Assembly: GCA_947579665.1 (NCBI GenBank)
Contig: OX388351.1
Coordinates: forward strand, 4,278,001 to 4,342,000
From: Sympetrum striolatum
Lineage: Eukaryota > Arthropoda > Insecta > Odonata > Libellulidae
DNA length: 64,000 bases
Reading direction: 5' to 3'
Shown: positions 21,770 to 32,737 of the stretch, one piece after another
Position numbering within the stretch: position 1 is the first letter of the stretch
Layout: every line of letters begins with the position of its first letter
The notes under the pieces: model-generated
Told to the model about the DNA's origin: nothing
The model's input: only the letters and a program-made list of their open reading frames with translations
The model's database searches: none
Made by a program: the position numbers and the translations under genes

Positions 21770-21931
21770 CTTAAATTCTCTCTCATCAATTCTGATTCTA
21801 TTCTCAGTAAGTTGGAATTCCGGCGTTTCCATGAGCATCTTCAGTGATGGTTTTTCTCTGCGCCATTAGCTTTTGATTGAGATGTTCTCCTGGTCAATAT
21901 CGATATAAATAGATTAGTGCTCTCCTCAAAC
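21770..21931 (-). CDS. Candidate start-codon exon of duplicated gene, copy B
   Basis: Minus strand: acceptor ATTTTCATTTCAG before 21931 and donor AAG|GTAAATAG after 21770. The exon is 162 nt with ATG at 21838 and 23 codons (MLMETPEFQLTENRI.., ending REFK). Homologous exons with aligned acceptor, start and donor lie at 26481-26590 and probably 28719-28781. All are preceded by the same intron end (GCATTATTAATTTTCATTT-like). No family recognised from this short peptide, and the downstream exons cannot be placed. What argues for a real exon is the matching boundary positions in diverged copies. Confidence 0.35.
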
Positions 21932-22021
21932 CTGAAATGAAAATTAATAATGCATCGAATGAAAATAATCATTAAACTATGTTTAAATAAATAGTGGTAT
22001 TCTAACTACTAGAATTCTATC

Positions 22022-22092
22022 CTATATACCTCCGAGCCACGTCCTGGAAATTGGAAAACCTTGGTTCGAATCCTGAACAAGTCACTTTTTTA
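22022..22092 (+). repeat. tRNA-like relic with intact B box
   Basis: CTTGGTTCGAATCCTGAACAAGTCAC at the end of a ~70 bp stretch gives an exact GGTTCGAATCC. No paired acceptor or D-arm, so not a tRNA gene. It occupies the position equivalent to the tRNA-like pair at 26,652 in the other copy of this duplicated segment. Confidence 0.5.
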
Positions 22093-22099
22093 CTTACTC

Positions 22100-24500
22100 T
22101 ACAACGCTTTGGTTAAGTCGCACGCTTTTCTTCACTAAGTCAAACTTCATTTCGATCGTTTCATAATAAGAATTAAGTATATTATTTCATAGCCAGGAGC
22201 ATATACGCGATAAAATTATTAATTTGTTGAATGAGGAAATAAGTTACTTTGGAAACATATCTCCTTTAATTACTATTTTTTAAATCTGCTAAACTTTATG
22301 CAAAATATGAAGCAGAGAAAATCATTTCAGAAATTCATTCTTTAAAATGAGAATTATTATTTTACACAATTCTAAACTGATGAATATACAACCATTTACG
22401 AAAGAAGATTACTACTGTTTGATTGTTTTCTTAATACTGTTTTATTCCAAATTGAAATAAAATTCCTCAAATAGCACATCTCATTATTAAATTATAAAGT
22501 TATTTGGTAATTAATACTCATAATTCTGATGAGAGAGATATTGAACTTAAGATCTTATTTCATACACTTGGGAAAAAATGATAACCCTTTGAGAAACGAT
22601 AAAAATTCAAGCTCCTGGATCTTGTCACTCGAGCGGTGTTTCAATTTTCACTGAATGTGCACGGAAAATCAGCCTAGCAATAATGACGATAAAAACTCCT
22701 GTTAACTATTTCCTGAAGATTATGAGTAAAGTAATCGTACGTAACACTAGACTCGCCACTGAATTTGAATCACGAAATACGTTAGGATAACCGATAGTGA
22801 TATCTCGTAAGACAATGCATGATTGTTTAAAAAGGTAGGGAAAGTAAAGCAGATGCTTAAGTAGTAATTCAAAGCGAAAAAACACACATCGGTGACCGAT
22901 TAAAAAAAATACTCATTCTTAATTCCTTATCATCCGTTCAAACATGATCAACGACTGAATTACTTCGAATATTTATTCTAAAAGTCGGAAACTAAAGTTT
23001 GAAATTTGAGTCGACGATTCAAAATATGTACTTGTTTTGAAATAGAGATGTTTTGAAAGCAAGAGTAGTTCTGATAAAGAAGGTCAAGGTGAAGGCAAAA
23101 TGCTTTCTAGAATGGGGAAAATGAAAGTGCATTGTAATCTCAAAACAGACAGCTGCCCCGTATCCTTCAGTTTCACCGAATTCCAGTTCTTCTGTTCAAT
23201 TTTTAATAGAAAAAATATCGATACATTTATTTTTTTAAATAATAATTCATGAACTACGATAAATTTAATCCAATGATTTACCCTTGAATGAGGTCTTAAA
23301 AATTCAGAGAATAATGTGGTCGTTTTTTCCTCAAGACACAAATTACGTATATATTTTACGGGACTAATTCAGTGTTAAGCATTGGAATGGGAGTTTATCA
23401 ATAAAATGTTTCCATTCGTATTTTCAAAAACATCAATATAAAAATCAACTCACGCCTTATCCGTGTTTACCAACTATTGGATTATCAGCTGTCTCGTGAC
23501 CTTGGTCGTGACTTTCACTTGCCACAGAGATTCACTTTCCTAATCGGTGAGAAAAACCAGCCGAGTATTTATCAGACCAGGATCATTCCAAATATCGGAT
23601 ACCTCAAAATAAAGAGATGCAGTATTACTAGGAATAATCTTTACGAGTTCTTATTATTTTATTATAAACTAAAAGTCAAAACGTTAATATAAATTAAATT
23701 ACCGATACAGTATTAAAATCATTATATCGGCGGAACTTGCCTGAATCCGGTTGTAAAGCTATTGAAAAGATCCATTGAAATAATACATGATTTATCTATT
23801 TATCAAAATGTTTACGAAAAAACGGTGAAACATGCTATAGTTCAGTAGAAAATTTAATTTTTTTTCGCCTAAGAATACACAAAGTTCGAAAAACGTAATA
23901 AAATTGGTTCTCGTATTCTAGATGTCGACGAGGTTAAACCAAATTTGATAATAACTTTCCAATTCATCATGAAATATACGAAAAAGAGCATAAACGCAAA
24001 ATTTCGGTCGAAAATTTAAATGTTTTTCTACTAAAACTGGTTAACTTTATAAGAAGTATCAATCGGAGAATCAATTCAGAAATTTAATCCTTAGAATTTG
24101 GATAAATGTTTCACTAAAATTTAATCCGATTCTCAGAGATTCGTTTGTGAAAAAATGTTATGAATGATTGACTAAATAATGCTCTCAATACCGATTCTTC
24201 AAAGTTGAATAATATTCTTGAAAAAAGTATCACTCAAACTTAAAATTACAAATGATTCCGGTAAAAATGAATGTTATTCTGGTTAGAGAAATACTGAGCT
24301 TAACATTCATTCCGTATACTTGAGAGGAACAGAAAACTACTGCTAAACGATAAAGATTCAAACTTCTCAACGATTATTGTCTCACTTTCTGAATTGGGAC
24401 AGTATATCAGCGGAGTCATAATTCCATAAACATTTATAAAAAAATCCAATATATTATCTTGATTATTAATATTTTCGGTAAATAAATTCAAATTTGATAG
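22100..24500. repeat. Diverged duplicated segments (copies of 26,900-27,990)
   Basis: 22,780-23,190 matches 27,560-27,980 (ATGATCAACGACTGAATTAC, GAAAGCAAGAGTAGTTCTGA, TAAAGAAGGTCAAGG). 24,050-24,490 matches 27,010-27,480 (ATAAGAAGTATCAATC, CAACGATTATTGTCTCAC, AATATATTATCTTGATT). 22,270-22,700 is a third, weaker relative. The order differs between copies, so the region grew by repeated duplication and rearrangement. No coding frame is preserved. 23,200-24,050 is plain AT-rich DNA. Confidence 0.65.
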
Positions 24501-24516
24501 CGTAAAACTCTATTAC

Positions 24517-24735
24517 TCAATAGGATGATCAGATCAATACTGACATACGCGAGCCCGGATTGGCAATACTGTTCTCCAACCATATTATACTAATTAATTG
24601 CATTCGAGAGAATGACTACAAGAAACATTTTAAGAGTTCCGAAAATAACCTCTATGAAGGACATTTATTGGGGCAAACTCAAGCCAATTGAAACAGTGCT
24701 AAAAGAAGCTGTTATACATTTAAATGATCCTCTTC
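24517..24735 (+). pseudogene. LINE ORF2 fragment (Jockey-like), interrupted
   Basis: The plus frame reads MIRSILTYASPDWQYCSP, a stop, then ERMTTRNILRVPKITSMKDI and LKPIETVLKEAVIHLND. This matches the region after RT in Jockey-like proteins (..RSILTYASP.W.., L...Q....R....AP..T....L). It ends where the CR1/L2-like LINE begins, so it may be the host sequence of that insertion. Dead. Confidence 0.55.
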
Positions 24736-25386
24736 CTCAAGGAGCTGAATGTAAAGAAGTGCGTTACCATGACTTTCACGCGATCCACTAACTTTACCTG
24801 CGTACCGTACAGAATTTCAGGGAATCCCTTGGAGCTCGTGATGCATCATAAATATCTAGGAATTACGCTCAGCAGTAATATTTCCTTCAAAGAGCATATT
24901 CGAGGCGTAGTAGGAAAGGCGAATAGAATGCAAAGGTTAGCCAGCAGAATTCTTAGGGGATGTTCACCGAGAGTAAAAGAAATAGCGTACTTTTCCCTAA
25001 TTCGACCTCTACTTGAGTATTGCTGTGCGGTTTGGGATCCTCACGAAGTAGGATTAATTTCCGATCTCGAGATGGTTCAACGTAGAGCAGCAAGGTTCGT
25101 CAAGGGAGATTTCAGATTCGACAGCAGTGTTTCGGCTATGATAGAATCCCTCGGTTGGAACTCTCTTAGTGATAGAAGACGTGAATATCGACGGAAGCTT
25201 TTTGATAAATTTATCTCTACCGATTTCGGGGAGGAGATAACAGATATTGTCATCCCAGTCATATTCCTACGCGACCTTCGAGAGAAAACAAAAAAGCGAT
25301 ACAGGGAAGTAGTTGCCAGGACAGATAGCTACTTTTGGTCATTTTTTCCGCGAAGTATTAGAGAAACAAATAGTTCTCCAGATTAG
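24724..25386 (+). pseudogene. CR1/L2-like LINE ORF2, C-terminal 210 residues
   Basis: A single open frame to the stop at 25384-25386. Motifs in order: KKCVTMTFTR (end of RT palm), HHKYLGITLSSNISFKEHI (K.LG..ls....w..HI), YFSLIRPLLEYCCAVWDPH, VQRRAARFVKGDFR, LGWNSLSDRRREYRRKLFDK, and SFFPRSIRETNS near the end. This is the standard C-terminal layout of CR1/L2-group LINE reverse transcriptases. Endonuclease and most of RT are missing through 5' truncation. The first ~5 codons belong to the upstream fragment, so the true junction is near 24,737. The absence of stops suggests a relatively young insertion. Confidence 0.82.
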
Positions 25387-25467
25387 ATAGGTATTTTGGT
25401 GTCTTACACCCCCTGCCACGCGCCACTGGCGGATTGCAGGGTTTAAATGTAAATGTAAATGTAAATG
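25387..25467 (+). mobile_element. LINE 3' UTR: stem-loop and hexamer tail
   Basis: CCCTGC (25411-25416) pairs with GCAGGG (25436-25441), with an inner GCGCCA/GGCG stem. A tail of AAATGT repeats (25445-25467) follows. CR1/L2-type LINEs carry such a conserved 3' hairpin and short repeat tail used in priming. Confidence 0.7.
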
Positions 25468-26470
25468 ACCTTCCGAGCTCTTCCGAAGTATGTGGGACTC
25501 CCCAAGGGATATAAATATAAAAGCCCAAGTATGCCTCTAAGCTTGTAACTCTTATTTTAACCTAGGACTAGGCAACTACGCGTATATCTTATTTTTTTCC
25601 TATACGTTCTTAATTAATTATTTATTTATTCATTTTCAAAACCTTTCACTATTTGTATCCTCCGATTTCAATCAATTATTATCGTACATTTTAAATTCAA
25701 AATACCCGCGCGCAGCCGCGTCCGTTTTTATCTATCTTTGACTCTTTATTGTTTTCATTTTAAAATCGATTAAATTATTTTAGGGTATGGCAGATCCAAT
25801 AATGTCAAACGATCTCTTTTAATTCCAAAGTACATTAAGTATATATTTTTAATAATCTGACTGTAATTAATTTTAATCCACGCCTTTTACTTTTCACCAA
25901 TATTGAACGACCACTTCCGGAAAAATATCAACGTGTCAAGGCGTGTGTGGTCAATGTGCACAGCACCTTTGGTGAAAGCGGTCCCTAGCTCAATCCCCGG
26001 TGGGTGCCAATATGCAAAAGCACTTTTACTTTAAGAATGATGCAGAAATTGAAAAAGTTGAATTCGCAGCCAAGGGGCTGGAAATTCATTATCACCCAAA
26101 AATTAAAACGGCATTCAGTCTGCTGTTTTCTTTTTTTTTTTGACCTGTCTCTAATCGGGAGCCGGTTCGATTCCTTCTTGAACCATAATTTATATATATT
26201 TATATGTATTCATTAAAACCGAAAACAATTAAATAGTAGGAAAGTCTTTTATTTTTAAATTATTCGAGCCATACATGTGGACAAATATTTATATGATCCA
26301 GGCACCAATTATATTGTATCCCTTGGGGGGAGCGATATTGATGACGACGACGTTATATTGATTTGAACCAAATAATTTTTTAAGAATGAGATCGTAAAAT
26401 AGACGAACTTCTTTATTTATATGTTTAAAATGTTAGAAGGTGAAATACAGCGATTCCTAGTAATTAAAAA
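25468..26470. other. AT-rich interval with weak tRNA-like traces
   Basis: No gene. GAGCCGGTTCGATTCC near 26,160 is B-box-like, and 25,980-26,010 has a T-arm-like GCTCAATCCCCGG. Otherwise AT-rich, with a T10 run near 26,131. Confidence 0.5.
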
Positions 26471-26480
26471 TTCTCATTAC

Positions 26481-26590
26481 CTTAATTTGAACTCCGACGT
26501 CTCCATGCGGATCTCCGGTGATGTTTTCTCTCTGTCACATCACACCTGCGCAGTATCGATATGTGAATCGATTGCAGCTCTCCCTTAATC
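26481..26590 (-). CDS. Candidate start-codon exon of duplicated gene, copy D
   Basis: Minus strand: acceptor TTTGTCTTTAAG before 26590, ATG at 26506 (METSEFKL..), donor AAG|GTAATGAG after 26481. 110 nt, coding part 26 nt, leaving phase 2. It aligns with the exon at 21770-21931 through intron end, leader (GGGAGAGC.. / GAGGAGAGC..), ATGGA(A/G)ACG start and donor. The coding part here is shorter because the donor lies earlier. Product unknown. Confidence 0.35.
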
Positions 26591-26651
26591 CTTAAAGACA
26601 AACAAATGCAAATTAATAATGCATTGAATAACGATAAAGGTGTTTACGAGA

Positions 26652-26835
26652 TGGGAAAAATAGTGACTTGACTGGGACACGAACCCGGGTCTCTCACATT
26701 CCGGACGGTTAATCTAATAGCTCAAAATTTCCGTCATTCTAACCACTAAAATACTGGTATCTTATCAACTAATCTACATCCTTTAGAGTGGTGTGCTTGG
26801 CTTCGAGTCCTAGCAAAGTAACTATGTTACACTTC
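26652..26835. repeat. Second inverted pair of tRNA-like sequences
   Basis: On the minus strand GAGAGACCCGGGTTCGTGTCCCAG (T-arm) is preceded by GAGCTATTAGATTAACCG. On the plus strand GGCTTCGAGTCCTAGCAAAGTAAC closes the other side. Outer flanks are mirror images (CAAGTCACTA.. / CAAAGTAACTA..). The layout matches 14,355-14,690. Not tRNA genes: no closing acceptor stems. Confidence 0.5.
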
Positions 26836-26899
26836 TTGAACTACACTGTTTAAGTTTCCTCTGCTAAGTAAAATTTAATTTACATCGCATGTTGAAAAA

Positions 26900-27990
26900 T
26901 AATTAAGTATTTTCCTTTAGATTTGTGAATCTGTATGTAAAACGAAACTAATAATTTTTCAAATGAGGAAATCCGTTGTTTTGAAAACACATTTCCGTGA
27001 AAGATTAAAAAAATCTGGTTACCTTTATAAGAAGTATCAATCAGAGAATCAATTCAGAAATTATGTCCTTAAAATTAGAATTAAAGTTTCGCAAAAATTT
27101 CATCCAACTCTATGAGATTCGTTTGTGACAAAAGCTTATGAATGATGGACTAAATGTTGCTCACTATACCGATTCTTCAAACCTGAATAAGATTCCTGAA
27201 AAAAGTGTCTCTCAATATAAAATTGTAAATCAACTCGGTAAGAAATTAATACTATTCAGATAAGAGAGTTATTGAACTTAAAATTCATTCCGTAGACTTG
27301 AAAAGGCCTAAAAACTATTGCGAAACGATAAAAACTCAAACTTCTAAACGATTATTGTCTCACTTTCTGAACTGGGACGGTAAATCAACGGAGTCATAAT
27401 TCCATAAACATTTCTAAAAAAATCCAATATATTATCTGGATTATTAATATTTTCGGTAAATAAATTTATATTTAATACCGTCATCTTCACCTGGAAAACT
27501 CACTAGTTAATTTATAAACACTAATACCACCGGAAAATTTCCACTAAATTTGAAATCCTGTAATCCGTTATGATAACCAATAGTGATGTCTCATGAGACA
27601 ACGCATGAGTATTTAAAAAGCAGGGGAAAGTAAGTCTGATTCTTAAGTGGAATTTAAAAATAAAAGGACACTCATCGATCAGTGATTTCAAAAGTAACTC
27701 ATTCTGAATTTCTAACCATTCGTTCAAACATGATCAACGATTGAATTATTTCGAAGAATTATTCCAAAAGTCGGCAAATGAAAGTTTGAAATTTGAGTTG
27801 ATGATTCAAAAAATGTAAATGTTTGGAAATAGAGATATTTTGAAAGCAAGAGTAGTTCTGATAAAGAAGGTCAAGGCTAGGGCAAAATGCTTTCGCGCAT
27901 GGGTATAAAGAAAGTTCCTTGATATCTCAAAACAAACAGCTGTCCCATGACCTTCAGTTTAGCACAGAATTCCTGTTATTGAAATCGGTA
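26900..27990. repeat. Duplicated segment, copy D body
   Basis: Collinear with pieces at 24,050-24,490 and 22,780-23,190, joined here without the LINE that follows 24,490. 27,550-27,650 keeps the TGATAACCAATAGTGATGTCTC stretch found as GATAACCGATAGTGATATCTC at 22,788. No conserved reading frame across copies, so probably intronic or intergenic. Confidence 0.65.
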
Positions 27991-28718
27991 GGGAATAAAT
28001 CTAGTAAATACATTCGTATAAATGAAGAAGTTCTCTTATAAGTGATATAATGAACAATCACTCGAATAAAGTATTGACGAATCTATGTGTCATAATGCAA
28101 CTTGAATTCCCAATGTCCGTTACCGTTGGTGACTTCTCGTATTGAACTCGAAAGGTTTTGAACCAGAACTTAGACCTTGAACCTCTTATTCATTAACAGC
28201 CACGTTCCAAATTTTCTCTCGTTATGTGAGTATTATTTACAAATATTAACTTTCGATGAAACTGATGCTTGCCAGAGAACAAAATATTATAAGATATTTA
28301 CGGCTCCAACAACGAATTTTTAGTGCATAGATAGATTATTCACAGCTTACTCTCTGTATGTAGCTTTGCAATCGCCTAGTATCCATTTACAAGCAATATC
28401 TTCCAACAAAAACACTTTGTCGGCTAAACTAATAATATTTGCTTACTATACGTCTTATTATCGTTGACATAATGGCCCACATATCTTTGCTATTAACAAC
28501 CCAATCTACCCTTTTCTTGTAGCTCTATAATGTGAAAAATTAAGAGAAATAACTTTGACTGACAGGATTTTTTGTCCTAATCTTAGAATCTGGCACGTTG
28601 AGTACCGATATGACCCATCAACGACACTTGAATCCCTTATATTTCACGGTACAGCAATTCTATCAAAGACTTTATAAAAAAGAAGACAAAATCCAATTAG
28701 GTATCTTTGGTAACTTAC

Positions 28719-28781
28719 CATTAGCTGAAAATCCTGGGTAAAGTCGGCGATGGATGTTGAAAAATGAATGCTGGCCTCTTC
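28719..28781 (-). CDS. Candidate exon 2 of duplicated gene, copy E
   Basis: Minus strand: acceptor TTTGTATTTTTAG before 28781 and donor CTAATG|GTAAGTTA after 28719. The 63-nt exon is open throughout in the frame EEASIHFSTSIADFTQDFQL. The intron end (ATTAATATTCGAGATTGTTT) aligns with those of copies B and D. A short first exon and promoter-like region lie just upstream (28,940-29,030). Product unknown, and the reading frame is not proven. Confidence 0.35.
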
Positions 28782-28937
28782 CTAAAAATACAAACAATCT
28801 CGAATATTAATTATTGCTATTAGAATATGCGACAGTAACAATATCGGTACTCTAAAAAACATTAACGAAGTTGGATCGCGTTGGCCAATTCAAATCTCCA
28901 ACGGTCTTTCCACAAATCAATTTGGCAGCACTTCCTC

Positions 28938-29030
28938 ACCGGAAGAAATCTCGACAGGAACTGAGAAAAAAACCGTCTGCGCAACCGATGATCGAAATTG
29001 CCGTCACCTGATTGGTCGAAATTTAACCGT
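28938..29030 (-). promoter_or_regulatory. Promoter-like region and first exon, minus direction
   Basis: Minus strand order: AAATTTCGACCAATCAG (CCAAT box, 29011-29015), then about 50 nt to CTCAGTTCC, an arthropod TCAGT initiator (start about 28962), then donor CCG|GTGAGG at 28939. The predicted first exon is ~23 nt. It is homologous to 32,738-32,856 on the other strand over ~90 bp, with CCAAT, TCAGTTCC and downstream donor-like GGTGAG all kept. Confidence 0.45.
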
Positions 29031-29039
29031 CTGTCAATC

Positions 29040-30130
29040 TGGCTACGACCACCAACCGCCTTGGAAATTTTCCACGATTGTTACCATTACAAACCATTAT
29101 ATTTAGACGAATTTCAAAAAGTATCATTTTTAATATTTTTTTAAATTTGTTTGCAAAAAATTATTTTCGTCGAAGATCGCCCTTATATGACATAGATATA
29201 ATGATTCACTATTTCTCATATAAAAGACGTCATCGTAAGACAAAAGAATAGATATCGGTGCAGGGGATATTAATTGTAGACCGATGAAGACATCCAGCAT
29301 AGAAGAGAAACAGCTAAGAATTCGCGAGATTAGTGACCTTCAAATTTCCTGCTTAATGTAAAAGACTCTGAATAAATAACCCTTCCACCAAAGACTTAGC
29401 CAAACAACGAAGAACTAGCGGATACTAAACATCAGAAGGGTAGTATTTAAAGCTCATCGAAGGAGCATCTCATCTGAAGTCTTTCATGTCGAAGACTTCT
29501 CAATATCGTACCCTATTAGTTTATACTCTGCACCTTGTTGGATTTAGATTGATAGGGAAATACTCTATGCAATAAACTTCCCAAAACATATTGAAATTGC
29601 CGAGACATGCAAATTTAATGACTATTAAGAATATTTCTGGAATTAAAACAAATCACTTCTGAAAGTTATCAAGTTCATGCAACGGCTTAAGTAATTGAGT
29701 AAGTTGACTATTAGGTGACTGCTATTTTTAAAATGGAAAGCATTAAGTGAGACGAAAATATATACATTTTCTAAAAAAACGAGCGAAAAATATCCCAAAG
29801 AACCTCCGGCTCTACTCAATGACTTTACTCACAGGATAAAGGGCTAACAAATCCAGTAGAGCAACAAGATTAGATAAATAGAGTACGACAGTTAGCATCG
29901 TTAGATATCTTCACCAAATTACAAATTTCACTATGGATGATCTTTACCACGGCTCACCACCTTGATCAAGAGTTCGTAATTATTTTTTGATCGATTGAAC
30001 GATGAAACATCTTGCCTATGTTAGTACTATGAATCAAGTTATGCTTATAAATACTAAATATTCTAGAATACGAATGTATTTGCACTGTGAATTCTGATAT
30101 CAGAGAGCCAAGTAGAACCAGTCTTTGCTT
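29040..30130. other. AT-rich interval, nothing firm
   Basis: No conserved feature. At 30127-30133 the minus strand has AAATTTCAACTCGTGG|GTAAGC after an ATG, resembling the exon end of copy E; possibly another decayed copy. Confidence 0.45.
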
Positions 30131-30444
30131 ACCCACGAGTTGAAATTTCATATTCACATACATCTAGATTCAAATAAATGCACCATGTCATTGTGCTTAC
30201 AGTAGAATCCTGCATTTTTCTATTGTAACATGAACGAAGGATTCCCCATTCCCGTGAACTGCAGTACGTAATCAATGAATTATCAGAAGTATCTTCTTGG
30301 GATTTTTTCGATCACAGATTTAGAACAACACACTTTTCGACACTTGATTTACGACATTGCTGTGAGTCGAGTCTTCAACTGTCGGAAAACGTTCTTCATG
30401 TATTTTTCCCATACGTCTATTCTAACGAAGCGCAAGTAACTTAC

Positions 30445-30820
30445 AGAAATTTAGAGGAAAAGGATATCTTTCAAACAAATCAACTTCACAAAGACGAGCA
30501 ATTTTTAGGCACTTTGAAAATTCTTTCGAATGTAGATTAGACCATTTCCCAATGCATAGGAATTGGAAGTTACGTGAGTCAGACGTGGAAAGAAAGAACA
30601 TCGAGTTCCGAACGTTCTGGAATTTTCGGAAGGCAACTTTAAGTGTCGTCATTTCATGCAAGGGAGAAGCGAATTGGATGGATGACATAAGGTTGGTTTG
30701 TGGTGTAAATTCTGCTCCTGTGAAATCTTCTAACAAAATTGGAATACGTTTACTAAACCACACAGTATTATTAAGATCGACCATGGTTTCATAGCGTGCC
30801 TCTAAGATCAGCTGACACAT
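30445..30820 (-). CDS. Possible coding exon, unrecognised protein
   Basis: Minus strand, ATG at 30820, open for 125 codons to a canonical donor (TTTCT|GTAAGTTA at 30444). It would otherwise stop at 30422. The sequence starts MCQLILEARYETMVDLNNT and contains KRIPILLEDFTGAEF and ARLCEVDLFERYPF. Mixed composition, no low complexity, no membrane segment. Long for chance in ~65% AT DNA, but an 80-codon frame is open on the opposite strand too. A CCAATCAG lies 30 bp upstream of the ATG. No family recognised. Confidence 0.35.
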
Positions 30821-30999
30821 AATATAATGTAATACTGATTGGTTTAGTATACGTCTTCCTATGGAGCACGGTGTTTAATTCACGATTGATAAAAGTGTAT
30901 TTGCTGCAAAGTTTGAGACATAGAATCAATGGTGAAAAGAGAAGTTGGGATTATGCTGTCGCTCACAAAGAACGGTTCAGATTAAGTGGTGGAGTACGT

Positions 31000-31065
31000 A
31001 TGATATCAGCGAAATGCCTAATTCTATTCATAGCTATTTCCTACCTGAAAACGTCGGAAAGAAAG
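31000..31065 (+). CDS. Possible signal-peptide exon of a small secreted protein
   Basis: ATG at 31000 opens 22 codons, MISAKCLILFIAISYLKTSE and two more, then donor AAAG|GTTTGC. A basic residue followed by a ~11-residue hydrophobic core fits a signal peptide. The exon ends in phase 0. A well-formed micro-exon follows at 31178-31206. A longer in-frame upstream ATG (30871) exists but would bury the hydrophobic core. Product and processing unknown. Confidence 0.3.
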
Positions 31066-31177
31066 GTTTGCGTCTCTTAAAATCGGCAATTCTTACTTAG
31101 CTTTCGAAATCACGAGGTCATTATTAATGACGATGTCACCTTCGGAAACGCTTCGTTTGACTGTCTTTTATTTTCAG

Positions 31178-31206
31178 AAGAATCGCGAGGAGCGAAGCGA
31201 AGTACG
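31178..31206 (+). CDS. Possible 29-nt micro-exon
   Basis: Strong acceptor (TGTCTTTTATTTTCAG) and strong donor (ACG|GTGAGTG) bracket 29 nt. In the phase left by 31000-31065 it reads KNREERSEV plus two bases. Next exon not identified; TTCCTTCCAG ending about 31726 is one possible acceptor. Confidence 0.3.
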
Positions 31207-32737
31207 GTGAGTGCAAGGATTGACTCTGCTTCTACGAATAATTGACTCCAATGTGGTTGTGCCGACTAAAAAGTATAATTATTACGTTTCGTAATGAATA
31301 TATTTAAATATTACGGGTGTTTGTGAGTTGTGTGGTTGCTATAAGAACCAGGAAGTGGAATTAAGAGTATTGCTGGAAGATCGAACCTGGTTCTTTGGAT
31401 TGTGCAACATGTGCCAGTGAATGACATGCCGTACAGCTTCTAAGGTTTGGAATATCTACTTCTATTCGAAGGTAACAATTATACGGGAGCAATCCTTTAC
31501 GAAATCGATCTTTCTTCCGATTAACGTTTTATTGAGGGACGTTGAAAGTAGAATTGTCGAATGACATGCATTGTACAAGTCGTGCATTCACAAAGTGTGA
31601 GATTGGGTTGCAAATACCTGTTAAAACTATTGATTGGAAAATTTTTGAGATGGTTTTGTTCATCATGATGGTGTTGCCATGGATTTTCCGTTACCATAGT
31701 ATTCATTTCTTTAGTATTCCTTCCAGAATGTCGCTATTATCTACTCAAAGTCGTTTACGGTGTTAACGACTCAAATAGAGGAATCAATTTCCCAATGAAA
31801 CATACATTACTTTGTGTATAAATCAGAAACAGAGAGGTGGGATTATTTAAAAACGTGTGTCGTAATATGATCACTCTGATTGCCTTAAAGATTGCACTCG
31901 CATTGCACTCGAAGCGTTGATTTAGTTGAAAATATTAACTTAATGCTAACATTATTTGTAAAGCAGAAATTCAGTGTTTGTCATCGATTAGAGTCCACAG
32001 CGTTTGTCCGAACTGGGTGAAACTTTGCACAAGTATTCTTCGAGATCAGAATCGAAGTATTGTTTAATTTTTCTTTGATACCTTTTCTGGGTTCGAACCA
32101 AGATCGCTCAAACAATTTTCCATAATAAATACACCTTAACTTCACTTTTATCTTTTGCAGGCTTCATTTCGTTTGAAGAATTAAATTAGAAGGTATGGTC
32201 GTGCTGAGTCGAGACAAGCACCAAAAGAACGGAATTGAACGAAGATTCGTATTTTGATCGTGGAATATCGTTTTCGAATCTTTCTTTCGAGCAATTCGAC
32301 AAAATAATCGTACAATTTTGGATATTATAAAGAAGCAGTCCTCCTGACTACCAATGCGATATTTGAGTCCATGAAATTTCTAATAAAGTGAGAACGGGAT
32401 TTTATAAGTGGGAACCAAAAGATATTTAATCATGTTATGACCGACAACTTAATTAAATTTTATAAATGTAATCTTTTTCCATGCTCTAAGACTCAATCAT
32501 ATCTCAATATGATTCTTTTCGTAGCGTTTATCCTAACCCAGTGAATACCAGCCATCGTTAACTTCGAGGTAATTATAGAATTCGCTTAAAGTTAGAAGTA
32601 ATTTTTTACAATTCATTCCATTTTCAAAAATTTAGTTATTTAAACAAAATTCCATTACTTAAAAGCAATATTTAATTATTTTCATTTTTTTTGGTGATTT
32701 TAAATGTAACGGTTGACGGGGGTAGGGGTGGGGGAAA
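31207..32737. other. AT-rich interval, isolated B-box-like sites
   Basis: No gene seen. B-box-like GATCGAACCTGGT near 31,380 (minus) and CTGGGTTCGAACCAAG near 32,087 (plus) are probably remains of tRNA-derived elements. Confidence 0.5.
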
